Shown in pieces: positions 37,391-49,351 of a stretch of DNA of 64,000 nt. The stretch comes from Sphaerolaimus hirsutus. Lineage: Eukaryota; Nematoda; Chromadorea; Monhysterida; Sphaerolaimidae. The translations under genes were made by a program, and so were the position numbers. The stretch's first letter is position 1. Each line of letters starts with the position of its first letter. The stretch covers positions 5,636,704 through 5,700,703 of the forward strand of contig OZ038452.1 of NCBI GenBank assembly GCA_964036195.1, read 5' to 3'. The notes beneath the pieces are model-generated. The model saw only the letters and a program-made list of their open reading frames with translations. It made no database searches and had not been told where the DNA came from.

Positions 37391-38530
37391 ACTGGATGGA
37401 AGTAATGTAGCTAGAAGCATCTAGTAGCCTAAAAATATTCAATTGTCCAATAATGTCCTTATGAAGATTATTCATCCGCTTTACTAACGCACATTACAAC
37501 CGTGCTTTCTAACCATTTTTTGTTGCTAACCAACAAGCATCGATTCTGACAATGTAATGTTTACTGGTGTTCCATTTTCGATTTGAGGTTAGACGTCACA
37601 TTAATCCATTGACGTTTTCTGTTAGGGCGACCAGTTGCTAGGCGCTGACGTACCTATTTAGTTAGGGTTCTAAAAATCGTAGTTGTTAAAACGTATTTAC
37701 GTTTACTCGAAAATACATACATATACTGAGTAAATACATTTACGTTTCGTCTGTAGAAAAATACATGTTCTCACCTTTATGCGTACTTTTTGAAAGTACA
37801 CAAGTACAGAAAATGGTATTAAGGAAATCAATAGGGTGCATAAAAAGCCATTAACGACTCGAACAAATTGAAATGGGTTCAAAAATGGCAGCGGAAATGA
37901 TTGAGGTTTCAGTGGGTAGGGAGATAGTTGACTCTTATTTTTACTTTTACTCACATTTGTTTTACTAGGTACAAAATCGAAAACAAATATTAACTTTTAC
38001 GTTTTCCCTGAGTAAAAATACTGGCTTTTATGTTTATGTACTCACCTTTTATGCAGCGTGAAAGTAACTTTTTTTACTTTACGATTATGTACTCAGGGGC
38101 GGGGGCGCGTAAAAGTAAAGTACTTTACATTTACGTTTACCATGAAAAAGTTCAGTACTTTTAACAACTGCTCGAAATGGGATATTTGGAACAGTGCGCA
38201 TGTCCCAATGGCAAGATACATTTGAGGCGTCCACTTAGGCGACACTTTTGGGACATTTGTGTCTGTGTGTCCAACAAGCCTCAATGTGATTTTGAAGATG
38301 GTCAGAATTTCTTCCAACTTGTAGTATAACTTGCACATGATCATCGTTTTGTCATCAAGAGGTGATTGCTTCATGATCAATCTACAAATTTGTAATTTAC
38401 AACAACCAGTAAGTAGAAAAATATGCCAATATTCAGATAGAGAAATAGGCCAAATATAAAAATACCTAGGCCAAAAAAGGTAGAAAAAATATTCCAATCG
38501 TCAGGTCCCAAAAGCCCAACACTCAATACA

Positions 38531-41500
38531 ATGGAGGTCTTTCCAAACAGTTCAAATCAGGCAGTTCAAATCAATTGTCTCATTCTCATTCTACTGGTGG
38601 CAGTGTTGGCACTATGCCAAGGGGCAACACTCAGTGCCGCTGGAGACATTTGCCCGCCCAGTCCACACAACGCCTCCGCGTCCATGATGCATGTGATGCA
38701 TTGGAGCAAATGAAGTCAGATTTCTCTGTGGGGGCCACTTCCAAATTAAAATGATTTTCACCTACAACTTTGGTTGTCACTTGTACACTCACTTTTCTTT
38801 ACTTTCTTCTTTACTTTTCTTATCACTTTCCACTTGCGAAATTAACACTTCAATGGTGTGCAAAAACATTTTATTCCCTGAGGCTAAAGTTATGACCCTA
38901 TTCAAGTTACAGTTCTTTCATAAAAGCTAGAGATTAGAGTAATTAAGCGTAATCAAAATAGGTAGTAAAAGTAAATTTAAGTAATTGCCTAATTTACAGA
39001 CATGTCCATCATTGTCATATTGATAAAAATTTCAAATCATTTACACTTCTGATTCATTTGCATCAATTGTCAGCGGATTTTGTTTTACAAAAATTGCAAT
39101 GCCAATCACACATGATCAGGTGCGGCTTTTTGAATGTTTCTGTGTGCTGAAGCTTCAAATCAAGTAAAGTCGGCGGACATTTCACCCTACAAAATCGGAG
39201 AGTTAGAATTCGTTCGTGAATAGAGCGAACAACGAAACTTGTGTCCCACGCGGACGCTAGAAATTGAAAAAGAAAATCATATTAAAAGAAAAATGGACGT
39301 TTCGCTGCGCCCATGCGTGCCACGCCCTAGTTATCTACATTTTCAACGTTGCTCGTAAAGAATTTGACCGTTCAAACTACCGTTTTACCGTTCAAACTAC
39401 CGTTTTTTTATTTATTATTTTTTTCATTCATTGGCTCCGTTCCAACAGAAGAGAACTTGGCAGCCGGCCAAAATTTCGAAATCCACTATTAATATGAATA
39501 AAATAGGCTCACAATAGCTATATAACCATGTATATAAACAAAAATAGCAATTATGAAGGTGAAAATTGACAAAGCGAAGCAAATTTTAACGATTTTTAGC
39601 TAACTTTCAGTTTTCACTCTCATTTGTATAATACGCAACTGGTAACTGGGATAAGGGCCAAGTTTTCATACGTGACCCGATCTATTCCAATGGTTAAAAT
39701 ATTGCGTCACAATACCTAGTGCCGTCATGCACTCTCCACTGGAGAGATTGACGCAAATGTTTGTAGGGCGATACGTCTGCCGACTTTAGAAGTAGAAGCG
39801 TGTGGGAGCACATTGGCTGGATATTATATACCACGGTAACATAAACATGGACAAACCAATTAAAACCGCTACCGATGGCAATGTGTATGGTCAATTGCGT
39901 TTAAAAAAAACTTTCTATGCTTGCGTTTAAAAAAAAACTTTGAAAACCTTTGAAAAAAGCCTCATCCATCGCTAGTAGAGATTCAAGTATTTTTCACAAG
40001 ATTTTCACACATTTTCCATTTTATTAACCATTTAATCATATTTACATGCATCAAAGCCATTTGCAGGCAGCAACTGCAGATTACAGTGAATATACCCCAG
40101 CGGGTTTCAAAGGGCAGCTGGCATCACCCAGTGACCCTGGTGTGCTCCAGTACGTTGCCACAACAGACGACGTTGGTGACACAATTTCTTTACATTCGAA
40201 TTTAGGTTGAGCATTGATTCTGTTGTTCCCAAGTAGGGTGTCAACAAAAACTTTTTGGCGGAAAACGGAAACGGAAAAAAATTTGCACTTGCCGGAAAAC
40301 GGAAACAGAAAAAAAATTCCACCTGCCGGAAAACGGAAAAATGAAAGCCCGGAAAACGGAAACGGAAACGGAAAAATTTGCTGAGATTATGCCGGAAACG
40401 GCAAAAATTTGCTGAAATTTTGCCGGAAACGGAAAAAAAATTGCAGAAATTTATCCAGAAATCAAAAAATTTGCAGAAATCTTGCTAGAAATAGAAACAA
40501 TTCACATAATTGAGAACCTGCATGCATGTTTACCAGTTTGGCTGAAACAGAAAACAGAGAATTGAGCCAGAAAATGAAAAAACGTTGGAAAAACAGACAA
40601 TTGAGCAGGAAAACGGAAAAAAGGCGGAAAAACTGAAATTTTAGCCGGAAAACGGAAAATGAGCCGGAAAAATGGAAACGGAAACGGAAAAAAATTAGCA
40701 GCCGGAAAACGGAAACGGAAAAAAATTTGCCTGCGGAAAGCGGAAAACGGAAAGTTGACACCCTATTCCCAAGTAGTATAATAAACAGACCCATATACTG
40801 TACACTGTATACGTATTTACGTTATTTACGTATGTGTACTCAAGTACTGAGTGAATACGTTTAAATGTTTCTTCTGAAAAAAGTACCCGTACTCTTTTAT
40901 GTATACTTCTCAAATATACTCGAGTACAGAAAGCATATGTCAAAGAGGCTTTTATACAGGTTTTCTCAAGGCATAGAATAGAAAAAGAGAAAAAGCTACA
41001 AATCTGGGAAAAAATCCTAAATGGGCTTATAAGCACATCTATGGCAAAAAATAACTGAAAATAGTCAAAAAGCACTTATAAACTGCTGAATTTGAAGGTG
41101 AAAATGGGCCAACAATGCAGGAAAATTAGTGACTTGAATGAAAAATCTTGCAAAATTTCTCAAAAATACCTATAGACATGTATTTATGCTGATCCAATTT
41201 TTTACCTTACAGTATGTCACCATGTTTTATGAATGGTATCATTGATAAGTTATGCCCCAAACTCGCTAACAGTGAAAGCAATGTGATCAGATGATAAAAA
41301 TGATTGTTTTGTCATTCAGATTGGATATGGTAGATGTCACCATTGTGTGATCTTGCACCAATTCTGCAAGAGAGTAAGCGAAAGTACCTATAAAGTTTGT
41401 AGAGTAAAACAAATAGTAAAAAGTACATTTTTCGCAATTGATTACTGGAATGAATTACCTTATATTGTTTCTGTTACTGTCTAGGTATTTGTATTTTAAT

Positions 41501-42976
41501 TAGAGTCTAAAGTACCTATGTACTAGCTGGTAAGCGCAGGCACTTATCTGGCATCATATTGGTCTTGAAAGGAATGACACCGATATTGACACTGGCGCTT
41601 ATGGTCAGTTTCAAGATTCAACATGTGTCTAGCATCTAAAAATTGGTTGATTTTGAGAAAAAATTCAATATATTTCCCAAATATCTCTTAAAAATAGAAG
41701 GTAATTAAATCTGACTGGGCATTTTAGAAAATATGATCAAATCACAGGGAAAATCTCCCAGAAATACAAAAATCTCAGATAGTTTTGATGCAAAATGCTT
41801 GTAAATATTATTAGCCTAGTGGCCGCTATGACCTTACATGGAAAGTACCATGGCACTCCTGGTGATTGGCACTATGTTCTCATGGTAAGAACATATTCAC
41901 CCATGATTTTTAACCTGGGAGGGAGTCTTTTGCATGTAGTGATGGAATAGTACCATGGCCCTGGCGCCATTCAAAGGTGCAGTTTCATGGCAGTATTGGC
42001 AATGGTGTTGGTGCCTAGCATCATATAGGTGTAATACAGCATGGAGGAAAAAACACCTACCATAATTTAATATTTATATTTAGTATACACTATCTATTCT
42101 TATGCTTTCCTTAACTTTTGCCAGTCACAAAAAGAAGGGGGTGGCTGCCTCCCCCCCCCTGAGTACACCCTTCTCTCATGGTGATTTTGGTGCTTGACAC
42201 AAGTCTTGATGCTTTTTGCATCACTGAGTGTGACATTTGAACCAGTAGCCAGGCAATTCACACCCTTCATAAATATATGCTACAACATTTAAAAAAGAAA
42301 CTGAACTTTAGGTTGGCAGTGGATAGATTACATCAACAATGAAGTGGCTGAATTGAGTGTGTTCAATCGAGACAATTTGAGTGATCCATTCATTGCAACC
42401 TACTTCTATGCTGCCCTGTCAGTACCAGGTGGCAGACTCGGTGTCACCCACAACATGTCCACAAATCCTTTCCTTGTGCAGTACAGTTGGTTCATTTAAC
42501 TACAGATTGTTAGTACTGAACAGGGGCCAGTTCAGCAAAGTGAGAAGTAAAATGGCAAAAGCGTAGAGAAATAACTTTTTGTTGTTTACTTCGCTTTTGC
42601 CAATTTACTTGCCATCTCACTTCACTTTTGCCATTTTACTTCACTTTTGCCATTTTACTTCCCATTTTCCTCAATTTGCGGAACTGGCACCTGTAAGGTT
42701 TTTGGCCACTGCAACAATTTTACATTGACAATCACAGGGCCTCATTCAATGCATTTCAGCAGCGTGCTGGACAAAATTGGCACAACATTCATTTTTAAGA
42801 CAACCTCTGGTAAAAACCGCCACCAGTGTCTCAGATTGTGCCTGGGGAGCATGTTGTGCTATGCAGTCAGCTATGACAGTGGTGAACAACTGTGCAATTT
42901 GCATTCACAGGTTGAGGGAGTGAAGCAAAACTTGATAGTGAAAGATGGCAGTTCTGTACATTTTGTAGACTTCTAG
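38531..42976 (+). CDS. Secreted protein with C-terminal PAN/apple-like domain, 5 exons, 249 aa
   Basis: Proposed exons: 38531-38692, 40067-40205, 42312-42428, 42487-42539, 42698-42976 (750 nt with stop; phases close). The first exon encodes a hydrophobic stretch LILILLVAVLALC (about 18-30), a signal peptide. The last exon carries C201, C205, C211 and C223 in a CLRLC ... LCYAVSY ... LCNL arrangement typical of PAN/apple domains, which bind proteins or sugars outside the cell. Between them is a segment with GWQWIDYINN that I do not recognise. Exon 2 to exon 3 joins cleanly (TTTAG|GTTGAG ... CTTTAG|GT). The exon 1 donor and the last intron are less certain. That intron (42540-42697) lies in an inverted-repeat element whose own ends may be partly exonic. 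Confidence 0.7.
40234..40765. mobile_element. TAGGGTGTCAAC element with 8-bp target duplication, in PAN gene intron 2
   Basis: The ends tagggtgtcaac / gttgacaccct(a) are inverted. The flanks are TTCCCAAG on both sides (40226-40233 and 40766-40773), an 8-bp duplication as made by hAT-type transposases. The interior is repetitive ggaaaacggaaacgg on this strand, without coding capacity. It starts 28 bp after exon 2 of the PAN-domain gene. Confidence 0.8.
42525..42690. mobile_element. GCCAGTTCNGCAAA inverted-repeat element at the last PAN gene intron
   Basis: Left end caggggccagttcagcaaag and right end tttgcggaactggcacctg are inverted; the interior is agtaaaatggcaaaagcg and its complement. It is related to 7195-7414. 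It fills almost the entire proposed intron 42540-42697: the donor AAA|GTGAGA lies inside its left end and the acceptor TGTAAG lies just past its right end. Confidence 0.6.
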
Positions 42977-42999
42977 AAGTAATATAGTCTGATATTGGT

Positions 43000-44040
43000 T
43001 TGCAAACTGCTTCAAAGCCAAGTTCGGCACCCACTTTCTGACCGCCGGGTGGACACTATTAGATGCTATATATCAAGCTGTGTGGGGGATCAATACAACA
43101 TTTTGGTGGATGAACCCAACATCCCTGGCTATTATTTATGGGGAGGGTGCAGCCGGCAACCCACCCGAGTATGAGCCACTGTATACCTGGAACTTTTTGT
43201 GATTTTGGCTGTCTAGGCCAGGCCCTCAGTCTCAATTTTCAGTTCTAAAGGCCAAATTTTGCTCCTGTGATGACATTTTGGGGGCGAGATTCATTAAGTT
43301 ATGTTTTAATTTTATAATTGTTCCCCAGAAGTCAATGCATGCCAGGTTTACAAGTGTTTATAAAGTACGTGGCTAACTCCACTCAGTATGTGGCCAACTC
43401 AAAATCATCCCTCATAGCTGTGTTGGCCAACTTTTTAAGAAATTGGGTCAGTGCCAGAAAGTGGGTGCCAAACTTGGCTTGGGAGCAGTTTTTTATAAAT
43501 GCATAGACAATTAGGTAACCAAAATGATTGTGTTCATCAGTTTCATCAATTAATTTGGACCCTTTTTTGCTCCATTCATTACTTTATTTACTATCTATTT
43601 AGTTATTTTATCTTTATCTTTATTTACTATTTATTTACTTATCTACTTTATCATTACAATGTGGACGTGGTATGAGAAGCTCGGTATATTTGAACATCGG
43701 CTGTCCATTTATTTATCCGAGTCACCGTGTTTCTGGATAAATTTTTTCAATTAAGCATACATTTTACAGAAAATCAAATTAAGTCGCATCATCCTTTGTC
43801 ACTGGGGCGGGTTTCCGGAGCCTGAAATTGAAGCAATAAAAATGATGAAAATGAACGTAAAGTTATACTGATAGTGCTGAACGTCGCGCAAAGAACGTTA
43901 CCATACTTTGATGAATGAAGTATCATGCAAAATAGTGCGCCAAATATTTGCACACACAACGAAAGCAACGTAAATTGTCAAGAAAAAATATTTGTATTTT
44001 TTGGACAGTTTTGACATATTTTTGACAGTAGTTCCCACTG
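43000..44040. other. Intergenic spacer between convergent PAN and zinc-finger genes
   Basis: No gene recognised. The + strand gene ends at 42976 and the − strand gene ends at 44056, so the two are convergent with about 1.08 kb between stops. A tttattt-rich stretch (43580-43630 and 43705-43715) gives AATAAA on the minus strand and may hold the zinc-finger gene's polyadenylation signal. Confidence 0.4.
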
Positions 44041-44055
44041 TTCATTCAGCAAAGC

Positions 44056-47000
44056 TCACTTGATAAAATGCTGGCTGGCCGCGTGCGCTTTTCTCTGCGA
44101 CTCATCATCGAACAATCTCATGCAATAGGTGCACACGGCGGCGGCGGGCGACTGGTGGGCGGCGCGCACGTGCCGCTGCAGCTCGCTGGGGCCACTCCCG
44201 CACCCTGGAAAATGCCATGTAAAATGTAAAATGTCATGCAATGTCGAAACTTGAAGTCGTTTGACATGACTTTTGACACTTCCCGTTGCATTTGCCATTT
44301 CCCAGGTGCCAATCCCAGACCATGTAAAATGTCAAATGTCATGTAAAGTGTTAAAAGTCATACAAAATGCGCAGGAAATTGGTAAACGTACGTTTGCCAT
44401 TTTGCAGGGCATTTTACATGACGTTAGACACTTTGCATGACATTTCACATTTTACAGGGTTCGGGACTGCCTCCAGGGCATTTTGCATGACTTTACACAC
44501 TTTGCGTGACAGTTGTCATTGTGCATGGCATTTTACAGGGTGCGGGAGTGGCACCTGGCCGACTCGAAAGCGCAGTCGTTGCACGCATGCGCGGCCGACA
44601 CGGCCAGCGGGCACCGGCCCCTGGTGCTGTTCGAGCTGTCGCCGCAGCTGCTGCTCGCCGTCGCGTTGTCGCCGCCGTAGTGCGCCCGCAGAATGTGTCG
44701 GTCGAGCTGAGCGCGGTCACTTTGGAGATTTGTAAAAATATTCCGTTATTATAAATGAGGCGTCTACTTCTAAAAGTCGACAAGTCCAAAATATGAAAAT
44801 TTCGAGTTAGGCCCGGAAACGTCATCTGGGGCTACTTCCGCACATTTTTTAAAATCATTTTCCATAAAATTTTTGACCTCACATGCCCATATGGCAATGT
44901 GCCAAATTTGACATTTTTGGGGAAAAATGCAAAAATTTCGGGCAAGAAGTCGACAAGTCCATTCCTCCGCTTCCTTTTTTTATGGGAAAAAATAGCAAGA
45001 AATGTGATATGTCCACTATGGACAGCTACTTCTAAAAGTCGACAAGTGCATAAATTGCCCATAAGACAGCCTCGGCATCCCCGGGAACAAAAATGTTTGT
45101 TAGTGCAAGAAGTCGACAAGTCCAATTCCCTCCCAAAAACAGTTTTGCTCTGACCGAATGGAAATTTATGGACACCCAATTTTTCAGATAAAGGTTGAGA
45201 GTAGGGGCTGAAAATTTGACACTTTATTGTCAACATATGGAACTTAATGGAAAGCATGAGAGAGCCAAATTGGACACGCACCACGGGCCTGGAATTGGGT
45301 CCGAAACTTAAAATGCGATTTACTCAAAATCACATTTTGTGGACTTGTCGACTTTTAGAAGTAGAGGCCTCAATTAGCCCGACACATTTTCGCGCAGCCC
45401 GATACATAGGTATTTTAGTATATTTACGTTGCCGGGTTCAATGTGGCTATGCTCGAAATCTTGGCTGACGGCAGGGTCGTAGCCAGGATTTTCGAGCGGG
45501 GGCGGATCGTAAATATATGGAACCCAGCAGTCCCCCCTATAATTTGGCCCTGTGGAAACGCAATCACGTTAACGCCATTTATAGGCGCCAGCGCCACGTC
45601 AGTATTGTCTTTGGCGTTGGCGCCAACGTCCACTATATAGGTAATTGCCTATAAATAGTTAAATACATGGTACTGGGCTCGGTGTTGAATACATTTCTAA
45701 TGTTTTATTTATGACGCTGAAACATAAATAAATACATACCGTATGTCCTCGAAATAACCCCCTTTGAATTATTCCCCCCCCCCCCCGGAAATACGCCCAG
45801 GTTATTCGAGATGAGGAAAAAATACCCCCCGTCTACCAAAAACATGTCAACTCAATAAACGGCGTCACCTGCACGCGCTGAGCGAAGACGGCCGAGCAGT
45901 GAAGACACTTGAGCGTGCCCCTCTTCGCGTGCACGGCCATGTTGTGCGTGCGCAGCTCCCTCTCGCTGCCGTAGCTCCTGCCGCACTGCGCCACTATTCA
46001 CGGTCAAACTCAAATGGGTTTAAAGCATCTATGATTTATGAGTGTTCAAAGCATTTATGAGTGTTCAAAATTTCTAAGTTTTTTTAAAAACTAAGCGCGC
46101 AGGGTCCTCAGTCATTTTTCGTCAGTCACAACTCACAAACAAGTCACTTAACCAACTACAGCACTTACTTCCTCACTTAGCACTTAACCATCACTTCCGC
46201 ACTCTGACAAAGTGGCACCTGGTCGCAGAGCAGCCTGTCAGCGGGGTTGCCCTCGTCGGGGTGGTGGAAGCGCATGTGCGACAGCCAGTCGTCCAGCCGC
46301 GCCAACTGCACGCTGCCCCGGGGGCACCGGTCGCAGCGCAGCACCGACGCCGCGTGCATCCGCTGCTCGTGCCGCCGCACCTCCCAGCTGTGTGGTGCGC
46401 CGTTGTTGACTGTAGTGATGGAAAAAGCGCCAGGAGTTTGGCGCCAAGCGCCATGGCGCTTTTTATGGGTGTGGCGCCAAGCGGCAATGGCGCCACGGAA
46501 AATAGCGCCAAGCGCCAAATGCGCAATGGAGCTTTTCCCTTTGGCGTTTAGCGCCAGGCACCAGCGCCATGGCGCTTTTCCATCACTAGTTAAATGTATT
46601 TACTTTTACTCGAAAAATATATATACTCGAGTACTGGGTAAATACATTTATAAATACTTTTTAAAAGTACACGTACTCACATGTACGCGTACGTTTGAAA
46701 GTACATGTGTACATAAAAGGTATTTCAGAAATTTCAAATTGTAATTTTTTGTCGCTGAAATACTAAATCTTGACAAAATCATATCATTTCTATCATATCA
46801 TAAGTTTCGTAATTTTAACAACTATTTATGTTGCGGTGTGAAGTTCCAGTTTGGCACTCGGCACGTGTTCGGTCGAGAAGAGAGACACTTTTAACGCATT
46901 CTCGTGGCTACGGACACTGGATGCCAACTGGTTGCCCGTGTCGATTGAGATTTTAGTTGACGGGTCTCAGGCAAAATATCAAGTGCACATCAAGTGGCGA

Positions 47001-49172
47001 AAAGCAATTGATATTGGTATACGCGGCGGAAATCACACTTAGCATGGAAACCTACCGTAACCCATCTGAATACTGAACAAAAATTATACAGCTTTCATAA
47101 TATTTTGTTTCACGGTGGAATAATATTTTACGAAATTTATCACGAAGATTTTTTTCATTTAAGTTATGGTAGGATTCCGCATACTTTGCGGTCCGCCGAG
47201 TAGACAATAAAATATCTAAAGGGTTAGCCAACATACACCCAAAAACTCAACCAACTTGGACACAAAGCTCATGTGACAGTGCGCGCACGGGAATCGCTTC
47301 TGACCAGATTCCGAGTGCTTCGCTTTCACGTGTCGCCGCAAATGCTCAGCCAGGAGACAGTCCCAGACCCTGTAAAACGCCCTGTAAAATGTCAAATATC
47401 CTGCAAAATGGAAAACGTTTGCTTGCCATTTTACAGGGCATTTTCCATGACTTTTGACACTTTGCATGACATTTGACATTTTACATGGCATTTTACAGGG
47501 TCTGGGACTGGCACCAGGGTGAACTTTGCGCTGCAGCGGCCGCACTCGTGCTCCTTGATGCTGTAGTGGAACAGCTGGTGCCGCTGCAGCTGCGACACGC
47601 TCGGGAAGGTCTGCGTGCACGGTTTCGTGCCAAATTGTCAGCTGTTGACATTTGTCAATTGTCATGCGAAATGTCAAAAAGCTCGGTGTTAAAATCTTCT
47701 TTAAATTCAATTTGACATTTTGCACGACATTTGATAATTGACTTTACACTTTACATCGTGCGTACTGACACTTCCAGAATCTGCGACTGCCCACGGGGAG
47801 GATTTTCCGTGTACCTAAATACATTGCATAGTTCACGACTTACCTTTGAACACATGCCACAGGGGTGGGCGGGGCTGGACGTGGTCCGCTGGCGCTTGTG
47901 CACGCGGCGCACGTGGCCCCCCAGGTACCTGCGCCACAAACCACGGCAGGGGTAAGATAGGGGGGTTGAAGGGGTTGGAGGGGGGTAACCCCCCAAACCA
48001 CACAGCTATCTATCTATCCCGGAGGCAAATTTTTTGGCTACTACCCCCTGAACCCCCCCCCCCCAAATCACCTAACAATTTTTCAGGAACGGTGACATTT
48101 TTCCAGGATCAGGATTTTCATATTTTGGTATCGGGATCGTGGCCTCGGGACAGCTAAATACGGAAAATTATCGGGATCCCGTTTGAACCCTAACTGTAAC
48201 TACGTAGACTATTAATCGACTCAACGTGAATGGATGTCAGTCGTAGGGATGGCCGAAAAAGTTTTTTTTCAACGACAAGGTTTTTTTTAATAACCCCGTT
48301 TTTTCCAAAAAAGGTTTTTTTATAAAATGAAACCGTTTTTTTCTTCTTCAAAAGCTCCCAGTTATGGTCATGAGTCAACATATACAGGTAAATCAGACAG
48401 GTGACAGTACTTTGTGATGTTATATATAGCCATAGAATGGCTGTGGAGCCATGCGGTATCATTATAAGTGGTGATTTCTGTCAAAAATATCTGTTTTATG
48501 TCGAATTATTACAGATATCGCCTTTTGTCGAACATTCATGACTTTGACAAGTGAAGTTGGGTATTGAAACGTGCTTAAATAAGGATATAAGAGCAGGCTA
48601 ACACATTGGCAGTGGTGTTTCACACTGCACAAGTATGTGGGGGCACATTGGCTGTATATTATATACTACACTAGCACATCGTGGCTCATTATGACAAATA
48701 GCATAAACAAATGGAAGCTTTTACACTAAAAATGCTTCAAAAAAATGAAAACCACCACAAATGGTAAAATGCAGGTGAAATTGCGCGCTTGCGCGCAAAA
48801 AAATCACAAAATACCTAGTGCTTAGTACAAACAATTTAGGCCAAGGTTTAAAAAAAAACGGTTTCGATGGTCGGGTGTTTTTTTTAAATAAAACGTTTTT
48901 TATTTTAAAAAAACCTTTGAAAAACCATCCCTAGTCAGTCGTCAAGTATTCAATTCAATTTGACGGTGTCAAAATTGCATTGAAGTAGATTAATTCAGAA
49001 TAGTTATAAATTCTTATGATTAAAAACTTTTTTGACACACATTCAACCAAAACATTGAATTGACAAAACGCACGAAAATCACCCACCTTTTCTGGCTGAA
49101 AGTTTTGCCGCAAATGTCGCAGGTATGCGCGCAGTCGCCAGACGGTGTATTTGCATCATGTTCATTTGACAT
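44056..49172 (-). CDS. C2H2 zinc-finger protein, nine fingers, 8 exons, 309 aa
   Basis: Exons (minus strand): 49172-49087, 47928-47844, 47610-47515, 47350-47256, 46387-46219, 45985-45869, 44706-44555, 44185-44056. Phases close to 930 nt. The start ATG is at 49172 and the stop TGA at 44058-44056. Fingers begin CDICGKTF, CGMCSKTF, CGRCSAKF, CAHCHMSF, CDRC (irregular), CDQCGRSY, CLHCSAVF, CNDCAF and CTYCMRLF, each completed by an H-x3-4-H pair. It is probably a nuclear DNA- or RNA-binding protein; its target is unknown. All seven introns cut through a finger, and correct Cys-to-His spacing (12 residues) is restored only by the junctions listed, which supports the model. Intron 3 has no AG at the required junction (CCTG|G). 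Introns 3 and 7 are transposons from end to end, and intron 5 appears to be an older one. Confidence 0.9.
44190..44553. mobile_element. Introner forming zinc-finger gene intron 7 (compound)
   Basis: On the sense (minus) strand the element runs tgccactcccgcaccctgta ... cagggtgcgggagtggc. The sense-strand flanks are CCAGG and CCAGC. The intron (44554-44186) is the element plus one 5-bp flank, spliced GCCAG|GTGCC ... CCCCAG|C, and it joins finger 8 (CNDCAFESA + SELQRH) in frame with canonical GT-AG. A second family member (44307-44472) is nested inside; without it the host element is about 193 bp. Confidence 0.85.
44307..44472. mobile_element. Introner-family element nested in another copy
   Basis: Starts tgccaatcccagaccatgta and ends gggttcgggactgcct, bounded by CCAGG on both sides (44302-44306 and 44473-44477), a perfect 5-bp duplication. 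Removing it reconnects gccatttcccagg with gcattttgcatgac of the host copy. Confidence 0.8.
44756..45373. mobile_element. TTGAGGCGTC...AAGTCGACAAGTCC element, copy 2, in zinc-finger intron 6
   Basis: Left end atgaggcgtctacttctaaa and right end ttttagaagtagaggcctca are inverted. It is highly similar to 10884-11524 throughout, with shared phrases such as cccggaaacgtcatctggg and caagtccattcc. Some internal lengths differ. It has no conserved open frame between copies. Confidence 0.7.
45990..46217. mobile_element. Probable older introner forming zinc-finger gene intron 5
   Basis: The intron 46218-45986 begins (sense) CCAG|GTGCCACTTTGTCAG and ends GAATAGTGGCGCAG|T. TGCCACTTTGTCA and the reverse complement of the other end, GCCACTATTCAC, look like worn inverted repeats. 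The left flank is CCAGG; the right (GCAGT) is degenerate. Splicing is GT-AG and completes finger 6 as CDQ|CGRSY. Confidence 0.5.
46412..46592. mobile_element. GCGCC-palindrome element with TAGTGATGGAAAA ends
   Basis: Left end tagtgatggaaaaagcgcca and right end tggcgcttttccatcacta are inverted. Inside are gcgccaagcgccatggcgct and cgccacggaaaatagcgcca. It is the cleanest copy of this family in the window and lies in zinc-finger intron 4, 25 bp upstream of exon 5. It is CpG-rich and self-complementary at several scales. Confidence 0.75.
47017..47206. mobile_element. TATACTCGGCGGAC MITE in zinc-finger intron 4
   Basis: Begins tatacgcggcggaaatcaca and ends actttgcggtccgccgagta. The interior (catggaaacctaccgtaacc, gaaatttatcacgaag) matches the 190-bp family. 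Confidence 0.65.
47355..47513. mobile_element. Introner forming zinc-finger gene intron 3 (GT-TG junction)
   Basis: The sense strand begins tgccagtcccagaccctgta and ends cagggtctgggactgtct. The flanks are CCTGG on the sense strand at both ends (47518-47514 and 47354-47350). Intron 47514-47351 is the element (159 bp) plus 5 bp. Splicing ACC CTG|GTGCC ... CTCCTG|GCT GAG restores finger 3 as CGRCSAKFT-LAE-HLRRH with the standard 12-residue spacing, but the acceptor is TG. A canonical alternative (CCA|GTCCC with GCTGAG|CAT) keeps the same length and would give VP in place of AE. Confidence 0.85.
48244..48933. mobile_element. TAGGGATGGCC element with perfect 8-bp duplication, in zinc-finger intron 1
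   Basis: The ends tagggatggcc / ccatcccta are inverted. The flanks are GTCAGTCG on both sides (48236-48243 and 48934-48941). The interior has T-runs and A-runs that pair across the element plus gcacattggctgtatattat. It is a non-autonomous, hAT-like structure. A related element lies at 57420-58066. Confidence 0.8.
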
Positions 49173-49351
49173 TGCGCCGTGGCTTTTTTACGTTTGGAGA
49201 AAGTATTTTTTTTTAAACAAAAAAAAGCATATTCATATGAACACCGAAGTTCGGCTGCTATTCTAGCTGAATTTGTTTCGAGCTCGATTATGTGCAAGAA
49301 TAAACAGTTTATTACATTCAACTTGAACCAGTTTAACTGAAAAGAAACAGG

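Noticed and set aside
44493..44825. Ala/Arg/Thr-rich minus-strand frame of 110 codons
   Set aside because: Wrong frame of zinc-finger exon 7; the correct frame gives LDRHILRAH and CNDCAFESA.
46247..46744. 165-codon plus-strand frame
   Set aside because: Antisense to zinc-finger exon 5 and running into a GCGCC element; the opposite strand has the real domain and splice signals.
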